This document shows positions 58,001 to 60,579 of a stretch of DNA of 64,000 bases, one piece after another. Within the stretch, counting starts at the first letter, position 1, and every line of letters starts with the position of its first letter. Source of the stretch: Aplectana chamaeleonis. Its lineage: Eukaryota; Nematoda; Chromadorea; Rhabditida; Cosmocercidae. Below the pieces are notes generated by a model. That model ran no database searches. It was not told the DNA's origin and saw only the letters and a list, made by a program, of their open reading frames with translations. The stretch spans positions 1-64,000 of the forward strand of contig JAPDOI010001557.1 in assembly GCA_029168955.1 (NCBI GenBank), in the 5' to 3' direction. The translations under genes and the position numbers were made by a program.

Positions 58001-60579
58001 GAGTGAATCCAGCACTGCAATGGGGCAAGTCCATTAGTGGGTGCAGTTGTCTTGCCATTTCCGCAGTGCGTCGCGCCGGTGCATAACTAGGGCATGAAGC
58101 GGCGTTCAGGAGATCTAATCGCGACGGCAACGTTATCGTTGGCTCACATATCGTAATCGATCGCATCGTCGCTTTGTGTTTAGGCCGGAAACATATTTCC
58201 AGCGACGAAAACGCAATGCTTACCATCGCAATCGACGAAAAATCTGTGTTTCCTATATACGCCTGTCGCTTGTTGGTGCGGAAGTATGGACCCGAACTTA
58301 CAGCGACACTCGAAATGATGCGCAACTTGCCTTTGTGCGCCGTTGCGCGAATGCGAGCCCGTTTCTAGTTTTTCTTCAGTTTTTTTCATCGAGACGGACC
58401 AAATTTCGCAACGAAAACAATATAATAAGTACACATTGGGACCACTTGTATTTGAGCAAATACAAAAAAAAAATTGCTACTGTTCCTAAATTTTTTTGTT
58501 GCTTGTTCTACTTAGTGAAATTGCTTCCGCAAGCAATTGCGCACACTTTCACAGCGTTCACACCTGAATTCTGTAGTCCCGCAAAAACACTGAACTTCGT
58601 CTAAATCGGCTTTGGCATAATATTGGAATATTCAGAAGCAAGAAAAAATCGTCTCAAAAAAGCAATAAAGGGCCACATTGAATTACGAAGATGACGAACT
58701 AATGTTCTCTTTCATGGCACCCAAGGAAGAAGACCAGAAGTATTCGACAAAGCCAGTCCAAAGGTGAGAAAGCGAGTGCAAAGAACCTAATGAGGAACCG
58801 CTGTGTTTTGCGTGTACATACCTGCACAATTTCCTGAAGCCGGCAATATCCAGAACTCCAACAAAGCGGCTCATGATCTGACTCCTGTCACTGGAAAAAA
58901 GCATGAACCGTCTATACAAAGTTGTACTGGATTTTTGCAGCAAGATTAGCCAAGTAGTCCTATACAAAAACGATGCTTTAAAACAGAGATCCTAGGCGAA
59001 AGCTTACGCATGTTGGAGTTTTGAGCAGGATTTACTGTCTCATTGCACATTTGTCCAGCAATGTTTCTTGAACAAGAGCACGCTCGCACAGTACCTTTCT
59101 GCCAGTGCAGCAGCGGAGAAGATGGACTGGAAAAGACCCCAATTTTAATATAGCCCGTGAGGCTTCTGTGATCAATACTCACCTTCTGCATGTTCTGACC
59201 CTTCCTGATCACTTTGTCTCCCACTCGAATGCTCGGCTGTGTCAGAGCTTCCCAACAAGTCGTGATGTGATACCACCTGCAAGCAGTGACGCCACAGCTT
59301 CCCACCTCTGGAATAATATCAAACAATTCTCAGAGGGTTTCAGGAGATGGACTGTCTTTCATCAGCAACAGGAATGCGCCAAGATTTTACGCTGTTCTCT
59401 GCAGAATGTAATGAAATGTGATGATGCGAAAACATCTATCAACATTAGCACGCAACTTTTAGAACGATCCCAGTGGAAAATGCTGGGATTTTTTTCATAC
59501 AATGATACCCAACCTTCTGTTCATCCTCAAAGCAAAGAAAGTGATTGAAAAAAACTCTTGCAAACTATAGCTACAGCATGCAGACTACCTCAGACATTGA
59601 TGAGCAAGTTCCCGAGGAGAATAGATTCCTGATTTGATCGTTATCACTCGGTCGACTGGAAAACGAGTAAGATTTTCCCTTGAAGGGAGTCCAAATGACA
59701 TTAGCGACGAATTCACGGTAAGTATGACCAAAGCATCAAACCTCCGATCAAAGCGTGGGGCTTCGCAGATCACAAATCGATGACTTACTTTGCCTTTGAT
59801 CAACCATTGCAGCGACGCGACGGCCCGCGTCATGCCAAGCAATCTTTTTCCGGAGCTGAAGTTTATTCTGTTCCTTCAGCGCGCTTGTGCGGAGCGAAGG
59901 TACAGACCCAGCGAAAAAGTGTGGAGAAGCGAGACGCAGCATATGAGCGCATACGCACGCGATGATCGGGAATAAATTTAATTCTGAAACAGAGAAATGG
60001 TGTCCCAGGGATGTTTCTAGTTCAAATGATCTTGATGATGACCGAAATACATAAAGAGGGTCTGGCTGGAACGGTTTATCAGATAATCGCTGATCTCGTT
60101 CCCGGAGTCATCATTTATTTTCTTTACTAGAAAAAATGCAGCAAACGCCACTGGTATTCCTGGACTGACCTTACAAACTGTTAGCTGGTGAATTTACCTG
60201 CTTTCCCCTCTACGTTTGCTCATATCCATGCCACTTCGTTCGCCAAATTTTATCTCGCCGATCAGAAGATTATGCTGCCAGCATGCTGCGCTACACCTCA
60301 TCTTATCGTCACCGCAGACACCTAGACTGGTCCATGGCTTGCTATAAAAATGTGTTTGCTGAGCAAGCTCTCAAGAGAGGCATGTATATTCATGAACAGA
60401 TTAATGTCACTCACATCCGTTTGAAGGCCATTACACCGACGTCGTCGATGTCCTCGTCAAAGCATGTGTTCCCTTTGATTCAGAAACTTGCGGTAATTCG
60501 CAGGTTTTGTCAGCAGCAGTGCGCCGTGAACATCGTTGGGGAAGGCCGAGAGAGCAGCTGGTAGAATATATGAAAATTT
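15909..60579 (-). CDS. Class II myosin heavy chain gene, partial, >=22 exons, frames interrupted
   Basis: Myosin II heavy chains pair through a coiled-coil rod and use ATP-driven motor heads to pull on actin. Conserved blocks appear on the minus strand in protein order: [87 protein letters not shown] with LVLNQLR, an IQ-like [11 protein letters not shown], and the neck end [10 protein letters not shown]. About 13 heptad-type rod exons follow. Blocks in correct order with GT-AG boundaries make the family secure. Many exons need a one-base correction to stay in frame, so this is a decaying copy or an error-prone assembly. Not found: P-loop, loop 2, SH1/converter exons and the C-terminus. Muscle or non-muscle type cannot be told. 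Confidence 0.88.
16035..16090. repeat. 28-bp exact tandem duplication across a splice acceptor
   Basis: CTTCCTGCAAAAGACAATCT plus eight more bases is repeated twice (16035-16062 and 16063-16090). Each copy carries the TTTTGCAG acceptor of the 15909-16038 exon, so two equivalent acceptors exist. Confidence 0.9.
16282..16655. mobile_element. Fold-back MITE, ~370 bp
   Basis: The left arm has CCTGGCGCTTTGCCATTTCG and the right arm has the complement near 16630-16652. Inverted matches continue inward (CAGCTGATATTCTG/CAGAATATCAGCTG; CACGCTTGTTTCTG/AGAAATAACAAGCGTG). No ORF. Confidence 0.7.
16690..17125. repeat. 43-bp satellite array 1 (~10 units)
   Basis: Contiguous ~43-bp units read TTTTCGAATATTCGAC then TTTTCGACTATAGTCGGATATCG(C)AC. 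Each unit contains two short palindromes, CGAATATTCG and CGACTATAGTCG. Units differ by a few substitutions and small indels. The long minus-strand open frame through the array is a by-product of the repeat. An array of the same unit lies at 21446-21812. Confidence 0.9.
17130..17475. other. Unassigned
   Basis: GC-rich words of the GGTGCAACGGCGGGGA/GGTGCGACGGCGGGAG type occur twice (17300 and 17400). No gene is recognised. Confidence 0.4.
17480..17800 (+). repeat. Dispersed promoter-bearing repeat, copy 2
   Basis: Plus-strand equivalent of 8680-8960 (inverted). It shares GTTTAGACAAAAGTATTAAC, the TATA region, a GACCTGGAAGGTG(A/G)CCTCGAGTCA block, GATCCACCGGATACCGGAGG and a GC-rich tail with ...CCACCGTGGACCGTGG.... 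TATTAACATTGATAGGG is duplicated at 17505 and 17528. Confidence 0.65.
17545..17580 (+). promoter_or_regulatory. TATA box and initiator of the dispersed repeat, copy 2
   Basis: TATAAAAGGC starts at 17545 and TCAGTC is at 17575-17580, with T-to-A spacing 32 bp as in copy 1. This is a classical RNA polymerase II core promoter layout. Confidence 0.5.
17810..18200. other. Unassigned
   Basis: Contains CGGTTGTACCGCGGT, CCGCGGAATAACCGCTCCCATG and similar words also seen at 17330-17370. Probably repeat-derived. Confidence 0.35.
18228..18512. mobile_element. GC-rich fold-back element, ~75-bp arms
   Basis: The left arm (about 18231-18307) contains GGCGGCCCACGCGGCCGGCG and the right arm (about 18440-18512) the complement CGCCGGCCGCATGGGCCGCC. 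The outer edges GTGTCCAAATGG and CATTCGGACGCAC are also related. No coding evidence. Confidence 0.65.
18530..19090. repeat. Imperfect repeats of GACTGAGTCCG and TATCGACCGGGTGGG words
   Basis: GACTGAGTCCG-type words recur at 18555-18620, and (C)GTATCGACC(C)GG(G)TGGG(A)CTCAG-type words at about 18870, 18950 and 19050. This looks like a degenerate minisatellite. Confidence 0.5.
19320..20440. repeat. Diverged family T repeat
   Basis: ATGCCTCACACGAG near 19336 corresponds to the inverted end of family T. Inner words such as GCGAGAATTTAC(A/G)TA, CGATCGACCG and GCCACAGAGTATCG resemble 5630-5650 and 51900-52140 in inverted form. The limits are approximate. Confidence 0.45.
20450..20770. other. Unassigned
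   Basis: Short ORFs only. No exon or repeat recognised. Confidence 0.4.
20775..21317. mobile_element. TTAA-type MITE (family A), 543 bp
   Basis: TTAA flanks (20771-20774 and 21318-21321) bracket AGGCAGTGGTCGCGATC on the left and the inverse-like CATCGTGACCACAGCCC on the right. No ORF of note inside. Confidence 0.72.
21446..21812. repeat. 43-bp satellite array 2 (~8.5 units)
   Basis: Same unit and same strand as array 1 (16690-17125). The right end runs into GATTATTCGATTCGGAACAAGTATA, whereas array 1 is preceded by TTATACTTGTTCC. The outer edges of the two arrays are thus inverted copies of each other. Confidence 0.9.
21845..23870. other. Intron-like sequence, no gene supported
   Basis: Includes AT-rich sequence at 22130-22720 and a block (23044-23531) with overlapping open frames on the minus strand. 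None shows a known domain. A very short coiled-coil-like stretch near 22550-22610 was too weak to call. Confidence 0.35.
23875..24049 (-). CDS. Myosin rod exon
   Basis: The acceptor TCTTTAG (just above 24049) and donor GTGAGT (just below 23875) bound it. It reads [19 protein letters not shown], then after a frame change DDTERDRVR, then after another [20 protein letters not shown] to SVQSQ at the donor. Both changes are single missing bases. The heptad-like sequence is typical of a rod. Confidence 0.7.
24160..24900. repeat. Degenerate minisatellite of ACCGGCTGAGCGGGCRG units, intronic
   Basis: CCGGCTGAGCGGGC and variants recur roughly every 30-45 bp from 24170 to 24400 and again from 24730 to 24900, with diverged sequence between. 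It sits in the intron between rod exons 24925-25121 and 23875-24049. Confidence 0.7.
24925..25121 (-). CDS. Myosin rod exon, 197 bp, frame intact
   Basis: Bounded by acceptor TTGATTGCAG and donor GTGTGT. The reading frame is uninterrupted, from [19 protein letters not shown] through [18 protein letters not shown] and [19 protein letters not shown]. It is charge-rich with a clear heptad pattern, as expected for a myosin coiled coil. This is the best-preserved exon of the gene. Confidence 0.82.
25400..26067. mobile_element. Fold-back element with ~275-bp arms and CAGTGC ends
   Basis: The left arm (25400-25675) and right arm (about 25787-26067) are inverted copies. Both outer ends carry CAGTGC(A/C)(C/T)CTACGCACTCGCG, and TA precedes the left end (25398-25399). 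The arms also share GCAACGTGCACGCTGATTGC and GCGTGCTAGGATTAGG. CAGTGC-type ends with TA fit Tc1/mariner mobilisation. No transposase. Confidence 0.78.
26296..26367 (-). CDS. Myosin rod exon, 72 bp, frame intact
   Basis: Acceptor TTTTTAG and donor GTCAGTAG flank a 24-codon exon reading [20 protein letters not shown] then SIEQ. Length is an exact multiple of three and the sequence is heptad-like. Confidence 0.72.
26400..27010. other. Unassigned
   Basis: 26450-26760 holds open frames on both strands and GTCGCTGCGGC(C/G) words but no domain. 26770-27010 shows nothing recognisable. Confidence 0.35.
27027..27475. mobile_element. TTAA-flanked repeat (family G), carries the empty site
   Basis: TTAA flanks both ends (27023-27026 and 27476-27479). 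It starts GGCGGCGTTCAGAGTTTCCG and ends CATCACACTGTCC. An inverted, interrupted copy is at 40891-41818. The TTAA at 27213-27216 is the unoccupied target of the MITE inserted in that other copy. Confidence 0.72.
27560..30480 (-). mobile_element. RTE-type LINE, near full-length, broken
   Basis: A LINE on the minus strand inside the large intron between rod exons 34556-34603 and 26296-26367. It shows endonuclease (about 30450-29755), linker, reverse transcriptase (about 29105-28000) and a C-terminal region down to about 27585. The compact single-ORF layout and motif wording ([29 protein letters not shown]) are typical of nematode RTE elements. A separate 3' fragment of a related element is at 42060-42830. 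Confidence 0.85.
27585..30450 (-). pseudogene. RTE endonuclease-reverse transcriptase, frameshifted
   Basis: The protein would nick the target with an AP-type endonuclease and prime reverse transcription there. Motifs in order on the minus strand: ALQETR (near 30440), GIDANAKMG (30094-30118), DHRPVLLNF (29755-29785), [15 protein letters not shown] (about 29035-29080), KNYRGIS (about 28885), [13 protein letters not shown] (about 28755-28795), [10 protein letters not shown] with the motif A aspartates (about 28665-28695) and [10 protein letters not shown] (about 28360-28391). The catalytic YADD is intact. At least five frame changes break the ORF (for example near 29850, 29680, 28950 and 28500). 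Whether these are decay or sequencing errors cannot be told. Confidence 0.85.
30783..31140. repeat. Dispersed repeat related to family G ends
   Basis: Inverted match to 40596-40886. Both share CGGCGCGACGCGACGTTATG, a TTTGCGCGTCAAATTCGATG block and an ACAAAATTGTTT...CAGTATCATCTGAGAAC block ending at CTGTCCTTAAATATG. The GGCGGCGTGTCAGAGTTC edge resembles the start of family G. Confidence 0.6.
31150..31790. other. Unassigned
   Basis: A 148-codon open frame (31190-31636, minus) has no recognisable domain or splice signals that place it in the myosin gene. Confidence 0.35.
31797..32000. repeat. Dispersed repeat beginning GGGCTGGGCACACGTC
   Basis: Matches, in inverted form, the right edge of 11125-11345 (GGGCTGGGCACACGTC(C/T)CGGA(A/C)TGG). 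The right limit is uncertain. Confidence 0.45.
32245..32560. repeat. Solitary arm of the 9915-10668 fold-back family
   Basis: Shares ACGGGAGGAGGAGAAAGGAT-type, GGTAGGAGAATACTTTC and AACGAACCTAGTTAAT words with the arms at 9915-10165 and 10420-10668, in the same order. Confidence 0.5.
32900..34526 (+). mobile_element. Tc3-like DNA transposon, 1627 bp, with inverted ends
   Basis: TA lies at both sides (32898-32899 and 34527-34528). The ends are inverted: AGTATAGGGACACCCCCGA on the left (32917-32935) and the equivalent GGGGATGTCCCTATACT on the right (about 34497-34513). A second, inner pair with the same GGGACAC core is at about 33090-33118 and 34311-34340, so each end carries two similar sites. 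That matches the double transposase-binding layout known for Tc3. The transposase inside is broken. Confidence 0.85.
33200..34110 (+). pseudogene. Tc3-like transposase, frameshifted, second catalytic Asp changed
   Basis: A cut-and-paste transposase of the Tc1/mariner superfamily. The start at 33200 ([12 protein letters not shown]) opens a helix-turn-helix region ([18 protein letters not shown]), then a basic linker GRPKKIS and a second helix-turn-helix ([18 protein letters not shown]). After frame changes near 33520-33670 the catalytic core resumes with [11 protein letters not shown] (first Asp) and [12 protein letters not shown]. Where the family has QDNA, this copy reads NINNAA (about 33950), so the second Asp is lost. 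The third acidic residue appears in NPIEY (about 34055). Further frame breaks occur near 33800 and 34040. The element could move only if helped in trans. Confidence 0.82.
34556..34603 (-). CDS. Myosin rod exon (5' limit uncertain)
   Basis: Reads [16 protein letters not shown] and ends at donor GTGGGA (just below 34556). The heptad-like sequence is right for a rod. The acceptor could not be fixed. Confidence 0.5.
34925..35150. repeat. Fold-back repeat
   Basis: CCTATGGTCCGCC...CTCTCTACTACGGTAATCGACGC...GCCGACCCC on the left is mirrored by GGGGTCGGC...GCGTCGCTTATCGTAGTAGAGAGG on the right. Arms are about 70 bp and imperfect. Confidence 0.5.
35411..35558 (-). CDS. Myosin rod exon (3' limit uncertain)
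   Basis: The acceptor CATTTAG precedes [20 protein letters not shown], followed by [20 protein letters not shown] and, after an indel, ELEERV. It is strongly coiled-coil. The donor was not clear; a GT at about 35410 would fit. Confidence 0.72.
35627..35748 (-). CDS. Myosin rod exon
   Basis: Acceptor GCTAG and donor GTAGAA bound a segment reading [20 protein letters not shown] then FQQKND, after a frame change in its first third. It is rich in Glu, Lys and Arg. Confidence 0.58.
35854..35946 (-). CDS. Myosin rod exon, frame broken
   Basis: Between acceptor TTGTTCCAG and a weak donor GTAATA, one frame gives [14 protein letters not shown], a stop, then [11 protein letters not shown]. The composition is rod-like but the boundaries and frame are less certain. 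Confidence 0.45.
36146..36243 (-). CDS. Myosin rod exon, frame broken
   Basis: Acceptor AGTTTAG and donor GTTTAC flank ELLEKQN, two stops, then [20 protein letters not shown]. The end of the MITE at 36250-36887 lies directly against its acceptor. Confidence 0.5.
36250..36887. mobile_element. Decayed TTAA-type MITE (family A-like) filling an intron
   Basis: The left edge TAAAGAGGCACTATTGTCATGAAC and right edge TATCATGAACACTGCCTTCGAA are inverted and resemble family A ends. It takes up nearly the whole intron between exons 36917-37005 and 36146-36243. TTAA flanks have decayed. Confidence 0.5.
36917..37005 (-). CDS. Myosin rod exon, one-base insertion
   Basis: Acceptor TTTCTAG and donor GTGAGAG bound it. 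It reads [13 protein letters not shown], then after skipping one base [16 protein letters not shown]. Confidence 0.65.
37078..37189 (-). CDS. Myosin rod exon, two frame changes
   Basis: Acceptor TTTTTCAG and donor GTAAATG flank [13 protein letters not shown], then EMQQNED, then [14 protein letters not shown] in shifted frames. All are coiled-coil-like. Confidence 0.62.
37489..37566 (-). CDS. Myosin rod exon, one missing base
   Basis: Acceptor TTCCAG and donor GTGAAC flank [14 protein letters not shown] and, after one missing base, [11 protein letters not shown]. Near the start of the rod (S2). Confidence 0.65.
37634..37714 (-). CDS. First myosin rod exon after the neck, frame intact
   Basis: Acceptor CGAATAG and donor GTATGT bound exactly 27 codons, [20 protein letters not shown] then RVLKTST. 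It follows the neck exon 37796-37899 by an 81-bp intron. Confidence 0.68.
37796..37899 (-). CDS. Myosin neck exon with the head-rod junction
   Basis: Acceptor TTCCTTCCAG and donor GTAAATT. Across two one-base frame changes it reads [21 protein letters not shown] and [11 protein letters not shown]. In class II myosins the light-chain-binding neck ends in a Trp-Pro-Trp segment followed by a conserved Pro in a K/R-P-L-L/I block, which this matches. It is strong evidence for class II. Confidence 0.8.
37910..40120. other. Intron-like sequence, nothing recognised
   Basis: Lies between the two neck exons. Many short open frames (for example 38123-38428 and 38425-38658, plus) lack domains. I saw no repeat partner in the window. 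Confidence 0.4.
40132..40278 (-). CDS. Probable myosin converter/IQ neck exon
   Basis: Acceptor GGTGTTCCAG and donor GTACAT bound it. One frame gives [13 protein letters not shown], then [20 protein letters not shown] and WKQAAK. This fits the order seen in class II myosins of a Leu-Glu-acidic stretch after the converter and then an IQ-like segment with Arg-Gly. The position between motor and neck-end exons supports it. The match is weaker than for other motor exons. Confidence 0.55.
40596..40886. repeat. Inverted copy of the 30783-31140 repeat
   Basis: Shares CGGCGCGACGCGACGTTATG and the ACGCGCAAATTATAATCGC region with 30783-31140 in inverted orientation. It abuts the family G copy at 40891 through TTTAA. 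Confidence 0.6.
40891..41818. mobile_element. Family G repeat, inverted copy, split by a nested MITE
   Basis: Aligns inverted with 27027-27475. It begins GGACAGTGTGATGATG and ends GAACGCCGCC. The alignment is interrupted exactly by 41163-41630 and resumes on the other side. Confidence 0.75.
41163..41630. mobile_element. Palindromic TTAA-type MITE (family P), 468 bp, proven TTAA duplication
   Basis: The two halves are inverted copies of each other, from AGGCAGCATACACGCTCGTA at the left to the inverse at 41611-41630. TTAA is present on both sides (41159-41162 and 41631-41634) and only once in the unoccupied homologous site at 27213-27216. The arms carry GAAGCGTCAAAAACG and CCCTGTATTTGCGTCC and their complements. 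No coding function. Related copies: 52802-53271, 3546-3877 and a fragment at 12385. Confidence 0.92.
42060..42830 (-). pseudogene. RTE-type LINE, 5'-truncated fragment (C-terminal reverse transcriptase region)
   Basis: The minus-strand open frame 42743-42060, extended upstream to about 42830, reads [20 protein letters not shown], then [20 protein letters not shown], then [13 protein letters not shown] and [20 protein letters not shown]. These are the well-known C-terminal blocks of nematode endonuclease-reverse transcriptases (YLGS, thumb region and the GRP-x-RW segment). No endonuclease or catalytic core is present, so the copy is 5'-truncated as is common for LINEs. A single long frame is kept, which suggests a fairly young insertion. 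Confidence 0.85.
43092..43173 (-). CDS. Myosin motor exon (actin-binding/SH region start)
   Basis: Acceptor CTTATCAG and donor GTAAGAATC flank an intact frame: [16 protein letters not shown], then [11 protein letters not shown]. It matches the conserved myosin block H-F-V-R-C-I-x-P-N followed by L-V-x-x-Q-L-R. Pro of the usual R-C-I-x-P-N is Ala here. Confidence 0.82.
43180..44405. other. Intron-like and repeat-derived sequence
   Basis: 43720-44200 is rich in GGCGGTGG/CCACCGCC-type words and contains GGCATAAAAAGCG near 44120, a TATA-like word that I do not call. No gene recognised. Confidence 0.35.
44413..44895. mobile_element. MITE with ~50-bp inverted ends (CAGTACCG), 483 bp
   Basis: The left end CAGTACCGAGCATATTTTTG continues to AAGCGTTTTGCGGCGTTTTT. 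The right end mirrors this with AAAAACGCCGCAAAACGCTT and CGCGGTACTG. TA is on the left (44411-44412); the right neighbour is TG. The interior has no transposase. Confidence 0.75.
45114..46429 (+). mobile_element. Mariner-like DNA transposon, ~1.3 kb
   Basis: A transposase of mariner type fills the centre. TA flanks are at 45112-45113 and 46430-46431. The ends TTAGGCATAT and, inverted, CTAGGATGCC are short and imperfect repeats, so the ends are probable rather than proven. Total length of 1316 bp is normal for mariner. Confidence 0.75.
45326..46340 (+). pseudogene. Mariner transposase, DD34D type, frameshifted
   Basis: A cut-and-paste transposase. The start at 45326 (MDQGRIRLF) precedes a helix-turn-helix region that continues in another frame as [16 protein letters not shown], then [19 protein letters not shown] and [11 protein letters not shown] (the mariner WVPHEL-type motif). 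Catalytic blocks follow: ITGDEN (first Asp, about 45766-45783), LLHDNAPPH (second, about 46040-46066) and [13 protein letters not shown] (third, about 46128-46168, spread over frames). About six frame changes break it. All three Asp codons survive. The HDN and SPDLAP-like motifs make the family certain. Confidence 0.88.
46440..48060. other. Intron-like sequence, loop 2 exon not found
   Basis: Lies between motor exons 48065-48228 and 43092-43173. The missing piece of the motor should be here or nearby, but 47141-47504 and 47887-48050, though open, gave no match that I trust. Confidence 0.35.
48065..48228 (-). CDS. Myosin motor exon (HYAG block)
   Basis: Acceptor ATACTAAG is above it. It reads [20 protein letters not shown] then DSWVEKNA and, after one frame change, [23 protein letters not shown]-x-V-x-Y-N-I-x-x-W-x-E-K-N is a near-invariant myosin motor block. 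The downstream part is divergent and the donor is uncertain. Confidence 0.82.
48319..48456 (-). CDS. Myosin motor exon (EEEC block)
   Basis: Acceptor TATTTTTCCAG and donor GTGGGG bound it. It reads PLGLL, then [12 protein letters not shown] and, after one-base changes, [20 protein letters not shown] and KKAEAVAK. This is the myosin stretch K-P-x-G-x-x-x-x-L-E-E-E-C followed by the loop that precedes HYAG. Confidence 0.82.
48528..48700 (-). CDS. Myosin motor exon (NYTNEKLQ block)
   Basis: Acceptor TATACTTCAG and donor GTGATGG. It reads [32 protein letters not shown] and, after a frame change, [20 protein letters not shown] to IIRK. These are the signature blocks that follow the DIAGFE motif in myosin heads. 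A run of five A at the donor would be four if in frame. Confidence 0.92.
48710..49535. other. Intron-like sequence, no gene supported
   Basis: Open frames at 49033-49245 and 49261-49545 (plus) are GC-rich with CTACC(T/C)GGCGGGTGGCAGG-type words and no domain. Confidence 0.35.
49540..50220. repeat. Cluster of GTTACATGTAAC-type palindromes
   Basis: TTACATGTAACTTA, CAAGTTACTTGTAACATAT and variants recur more than ten times, in both orientations. Two copies of an ATATCGGAGGCGCACTGCA block (about 49948 and 50066) and near-inverse CCGATATGTTACATGTAAC are interspersed. It can fold in many ways and encodes nothing obvious. Confidence 0.75.
49804..49825 (-). ncRNA. SL1-like 22-mer (possible spliced-leader pseudogene or trans-spliced retrocopy)
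   Basis: The minus strand reads GGTTCAATTACCCAAGTTTG followed by AG. Nematode SL1 is the same 22 bases except T for C at position 5. The next bases are GCAG rather than the GTAA donor of SL RNA genes. Downstream, GACCCCACAC pairs with GTGTGGGGTC 38 bases later around a T-run. This could be a decayed SL RNA gene, or the 5' end of a retrocopied trans-spliced RNA. Confidence 0.55.
50270..50737. mobile_element. Fold-back element, ~170-bp arms, ~115-bp spacer
   Basis: The left arm (about 50270-50443) and right arm (about 50562-50737) are inverted copies: GTTGCCACACGCCG/CGGCGTGTGGCAAC, TTTCATGAATACGGCCACAG and its complement, and GTGTACGTCCACGACG/CGTCGTGGACGTACAC. Pieces of the same arm recur at 55003-55058. 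Confidence 0.8.
50748..50935. repeat. AATATTCG/TTCGAATA array 1
   Basis: Dense TATTCGAATA words, including three TTTATTCGAATA(A/T) segments and AAAGA(A/G)GTG(G/A)A spacers. It begins directly after the arm end TGGCAACTAGAGTGTTGCC. Confidence 0.8.
51060..51342. mobile_element. TA-flanked palindromic MITE, 283 bp
   Basis: The ends CTGTGCTTATCTGGG and CCCAGATAAGCACAG are perfect 15-bp inverses with TA outside both (51058-51059 and 51343-51344). Inner inverted blocks GCGTCTCGACACGCTTTGCG and CGCAAAGCGTGTCGAGACGC are also perfect. Size and TA fit a Tc1/mariner-mobilised MITE. Confidence 0.9.
51350..51620. other. Unassigned
   Basis: No exon, repeat or ORF of note. Confidence 0.4.
51626..52286. 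repeat. Family T repeat, best copy, 661 bp
   Basis: Terminal inverted repeats GCGTAGCTAGATGCCTC and GAGGCATCTAGCTGCGC (16 of 17 matching). The interior matches 5103-5800 over most of its length. A second TAGATGCCTCCG(A/G) word near the right end (about 52230) gives it a hairpin end. No ORF with a domain, so non-autonomous. Family not identified. Confidence 0.75.
52660..52800. repeat. Short tandem repeat of GGCGACTATTTCGC-type words
   Basis: Variants of TTTGCGGCTATTTC(A/G)CGG and AGCATTATTTGGCG recur five to six times at roughly 25-30 bp. Confidence 0.6.
52802..53271. mobile_element. Palindromic TTAA-type MITE (family P), ~470 bp
   Basis: Homologous to 41163-41630. It shares GAAGCGTCAAAAACGAC, CCTGTATCTGC and GACGCTTCA(A/G)AATGCGT(A/G)GGCG. 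The right end is followed by TTAA (53272-53275), which also serves as the left flank of the next element. The left TTAA has decayed. Confidence 0.75.
53276..54231. mobile_element. TTAA-type element (family A), 956 bp
   Basis: TTAA on both sides (53272-53275 and 54232-54235). The left end is AGGCAGTGTTCAACGATG and the right end ATTATCGTGAACACTGCCT. It is the largest family A member here, yet its open frames (for example 53592-53814) show no transposase features. Confidence 0.8.
54255..54277 (+). ncRNA. Second SL1-like sequence, diverged 3' end
   Basis: GGTTCAATTACCCAAGT (17 bases) is identical to the 49804-49825 copy, including the same C at position 5, then diverges (ATGCAG). The following ~80 bases do not match a known SL RNA body by eye. 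Confidence 0.4.
54375..54520. repeat. ~25-bp minisatellite (GTGTCGGTNTGCCGACCGCG)
   Basis: Five or so units of GCGTGTCGGT(T/G)TGCCGACCGCGA with increasing divergence to the right. Confidence 0.75.
54776..54990. repeat. AATATTCG/TTCGAATA array 2
   Basis: Same word content as 50748-50935. It starts AGTGTTCCCAAATATTCG and ends ATTCGTTCCAACACT, giving short inverted ends. The outer CAACACTCTAG is the inverse of CTAGAGTGTTG beside array 1. Confidence 0.75.
55003..55058. repeat. Scrambled piece of the 50270-50737 fold-back
   Basis: GGCAACCACTTGTGTGTCTC is the inverse of the left outer edge (about 50255-50290). It is followed directly by TTTTGTGCAATTCAAGATAA, as in the arm at about 50620. The join is novel relative to that element. 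Confidence 0.65.
55250..55430 (+). repeat. Dispersed ~180-bp repeat with palindromic core, copy 3
   Basis: Same orientation as 4250-4440. The core 55294-55390 has CACCAGCAGCGGAGCGGTGA and its partial inverse CACCGCTCCACGCTG. Flanks AAGCTC...CCTAGTGAACTG and TTCACTTGAAATGAAC are also shared. Confidence 0.65.
55707..55728. repeat. GATTT microsatellite
   Basis: Three to four tandem GATTT units. Such short pentamer runs often mark LINE 3' ends, but no LINE sequence is next to it. Confidence 0.7.
55740..56708. other. Intron-like, nothing recognised
   Basis: AT-rich, short ORFs, no exon or repeat partner seen. Confidence 0.4.
56717..57191. mobile_element. TTAA-type MITE (family A), 475 bp
   Basis: TTAA at 56713-56716 and 57192-57195. 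The left end AGGCAGTGTTCACGATGAAA and right end TTTATCGTGAACACTGCCT are inverse over about 19 bp. No ORF inside. Confidence 0.87.
57200..58815. other. Intron-like, possible old repeat at 57900-58600
   Basis: A 144-codon open frame on the minus strand (57891-58325) has no domain. AAGCGGCGTTCAGGAGATC near 58096 resembles the family G edge, so the block may be a repeat remnant. Confidence 0.35.
58822..58926 (-). CDS. Myosin motor exon (DIAGF block)
   Basis: The acceptor TTGCTGCAAAAATCCAG precedes [20 protein letters not shown] then [10 protein letters not shown], and donor GTATGT follows. L-D-I-A-G-F is the switch II region that contacts the ATP gamma-phosphate site. The last bases (AGGAAATTGTGCAG) need a small correction to give the usual E-I-x before the next exon. 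The intron to 48700 is about 10 kb. Confidence 0.85.
59183..59307 (-). CDS. Myosin motor exon (KGQN block)
   Basis: Acceptor TTATTCCAG and donor GTGAGTATT. It reads [18 protein letters not shown] and, after a one-base change, [20 protein letters not shown]. This is the myosin segment I-x-V-G-x-x-x-V-x-K-G-Q-N just upstream of the switch II exon. Confidence 0.82.
59310..60410. other. Intron-like; one motor exon expected but not found
   Basis: The myosin block between the FHIFYQLL and KGQN exons (the I-L-H-L-G-N region) should lie here and was not recognised. The open frames at 59585-59965 on both strands gave no convincing match. Confidence 0.35.
60415..60579 (-). CDS. Myosin motor exon ([10 protein letters not shown] block), most 5' exon found
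   Basis: Acceptor GGAAATCCAG and donor GTGAGTGAC. It reads [11 protein letters not shown], then after one indel [20 protein letters not shown] and after another [29 protein letters not shown] is a near-invariant myosin head sequence, and N-Y-R-x-x-L followed by an acidic D-D block is its normal continuation. The upstream P-loop exon was not identified. Confidence 0.92.

Noticed and set aside
59636..59971. A plus-strand two-exon gene end (a segment ending ISDEFT at donor GTAAGTATG, acceptor CATTGCAG, stop then AATAAA)
   Set aside because: The splice sites look good, but the protein is not recognisable, the frame across the junction is doubtful, and it would lie inside a myosin intron. Left as a possibility only.
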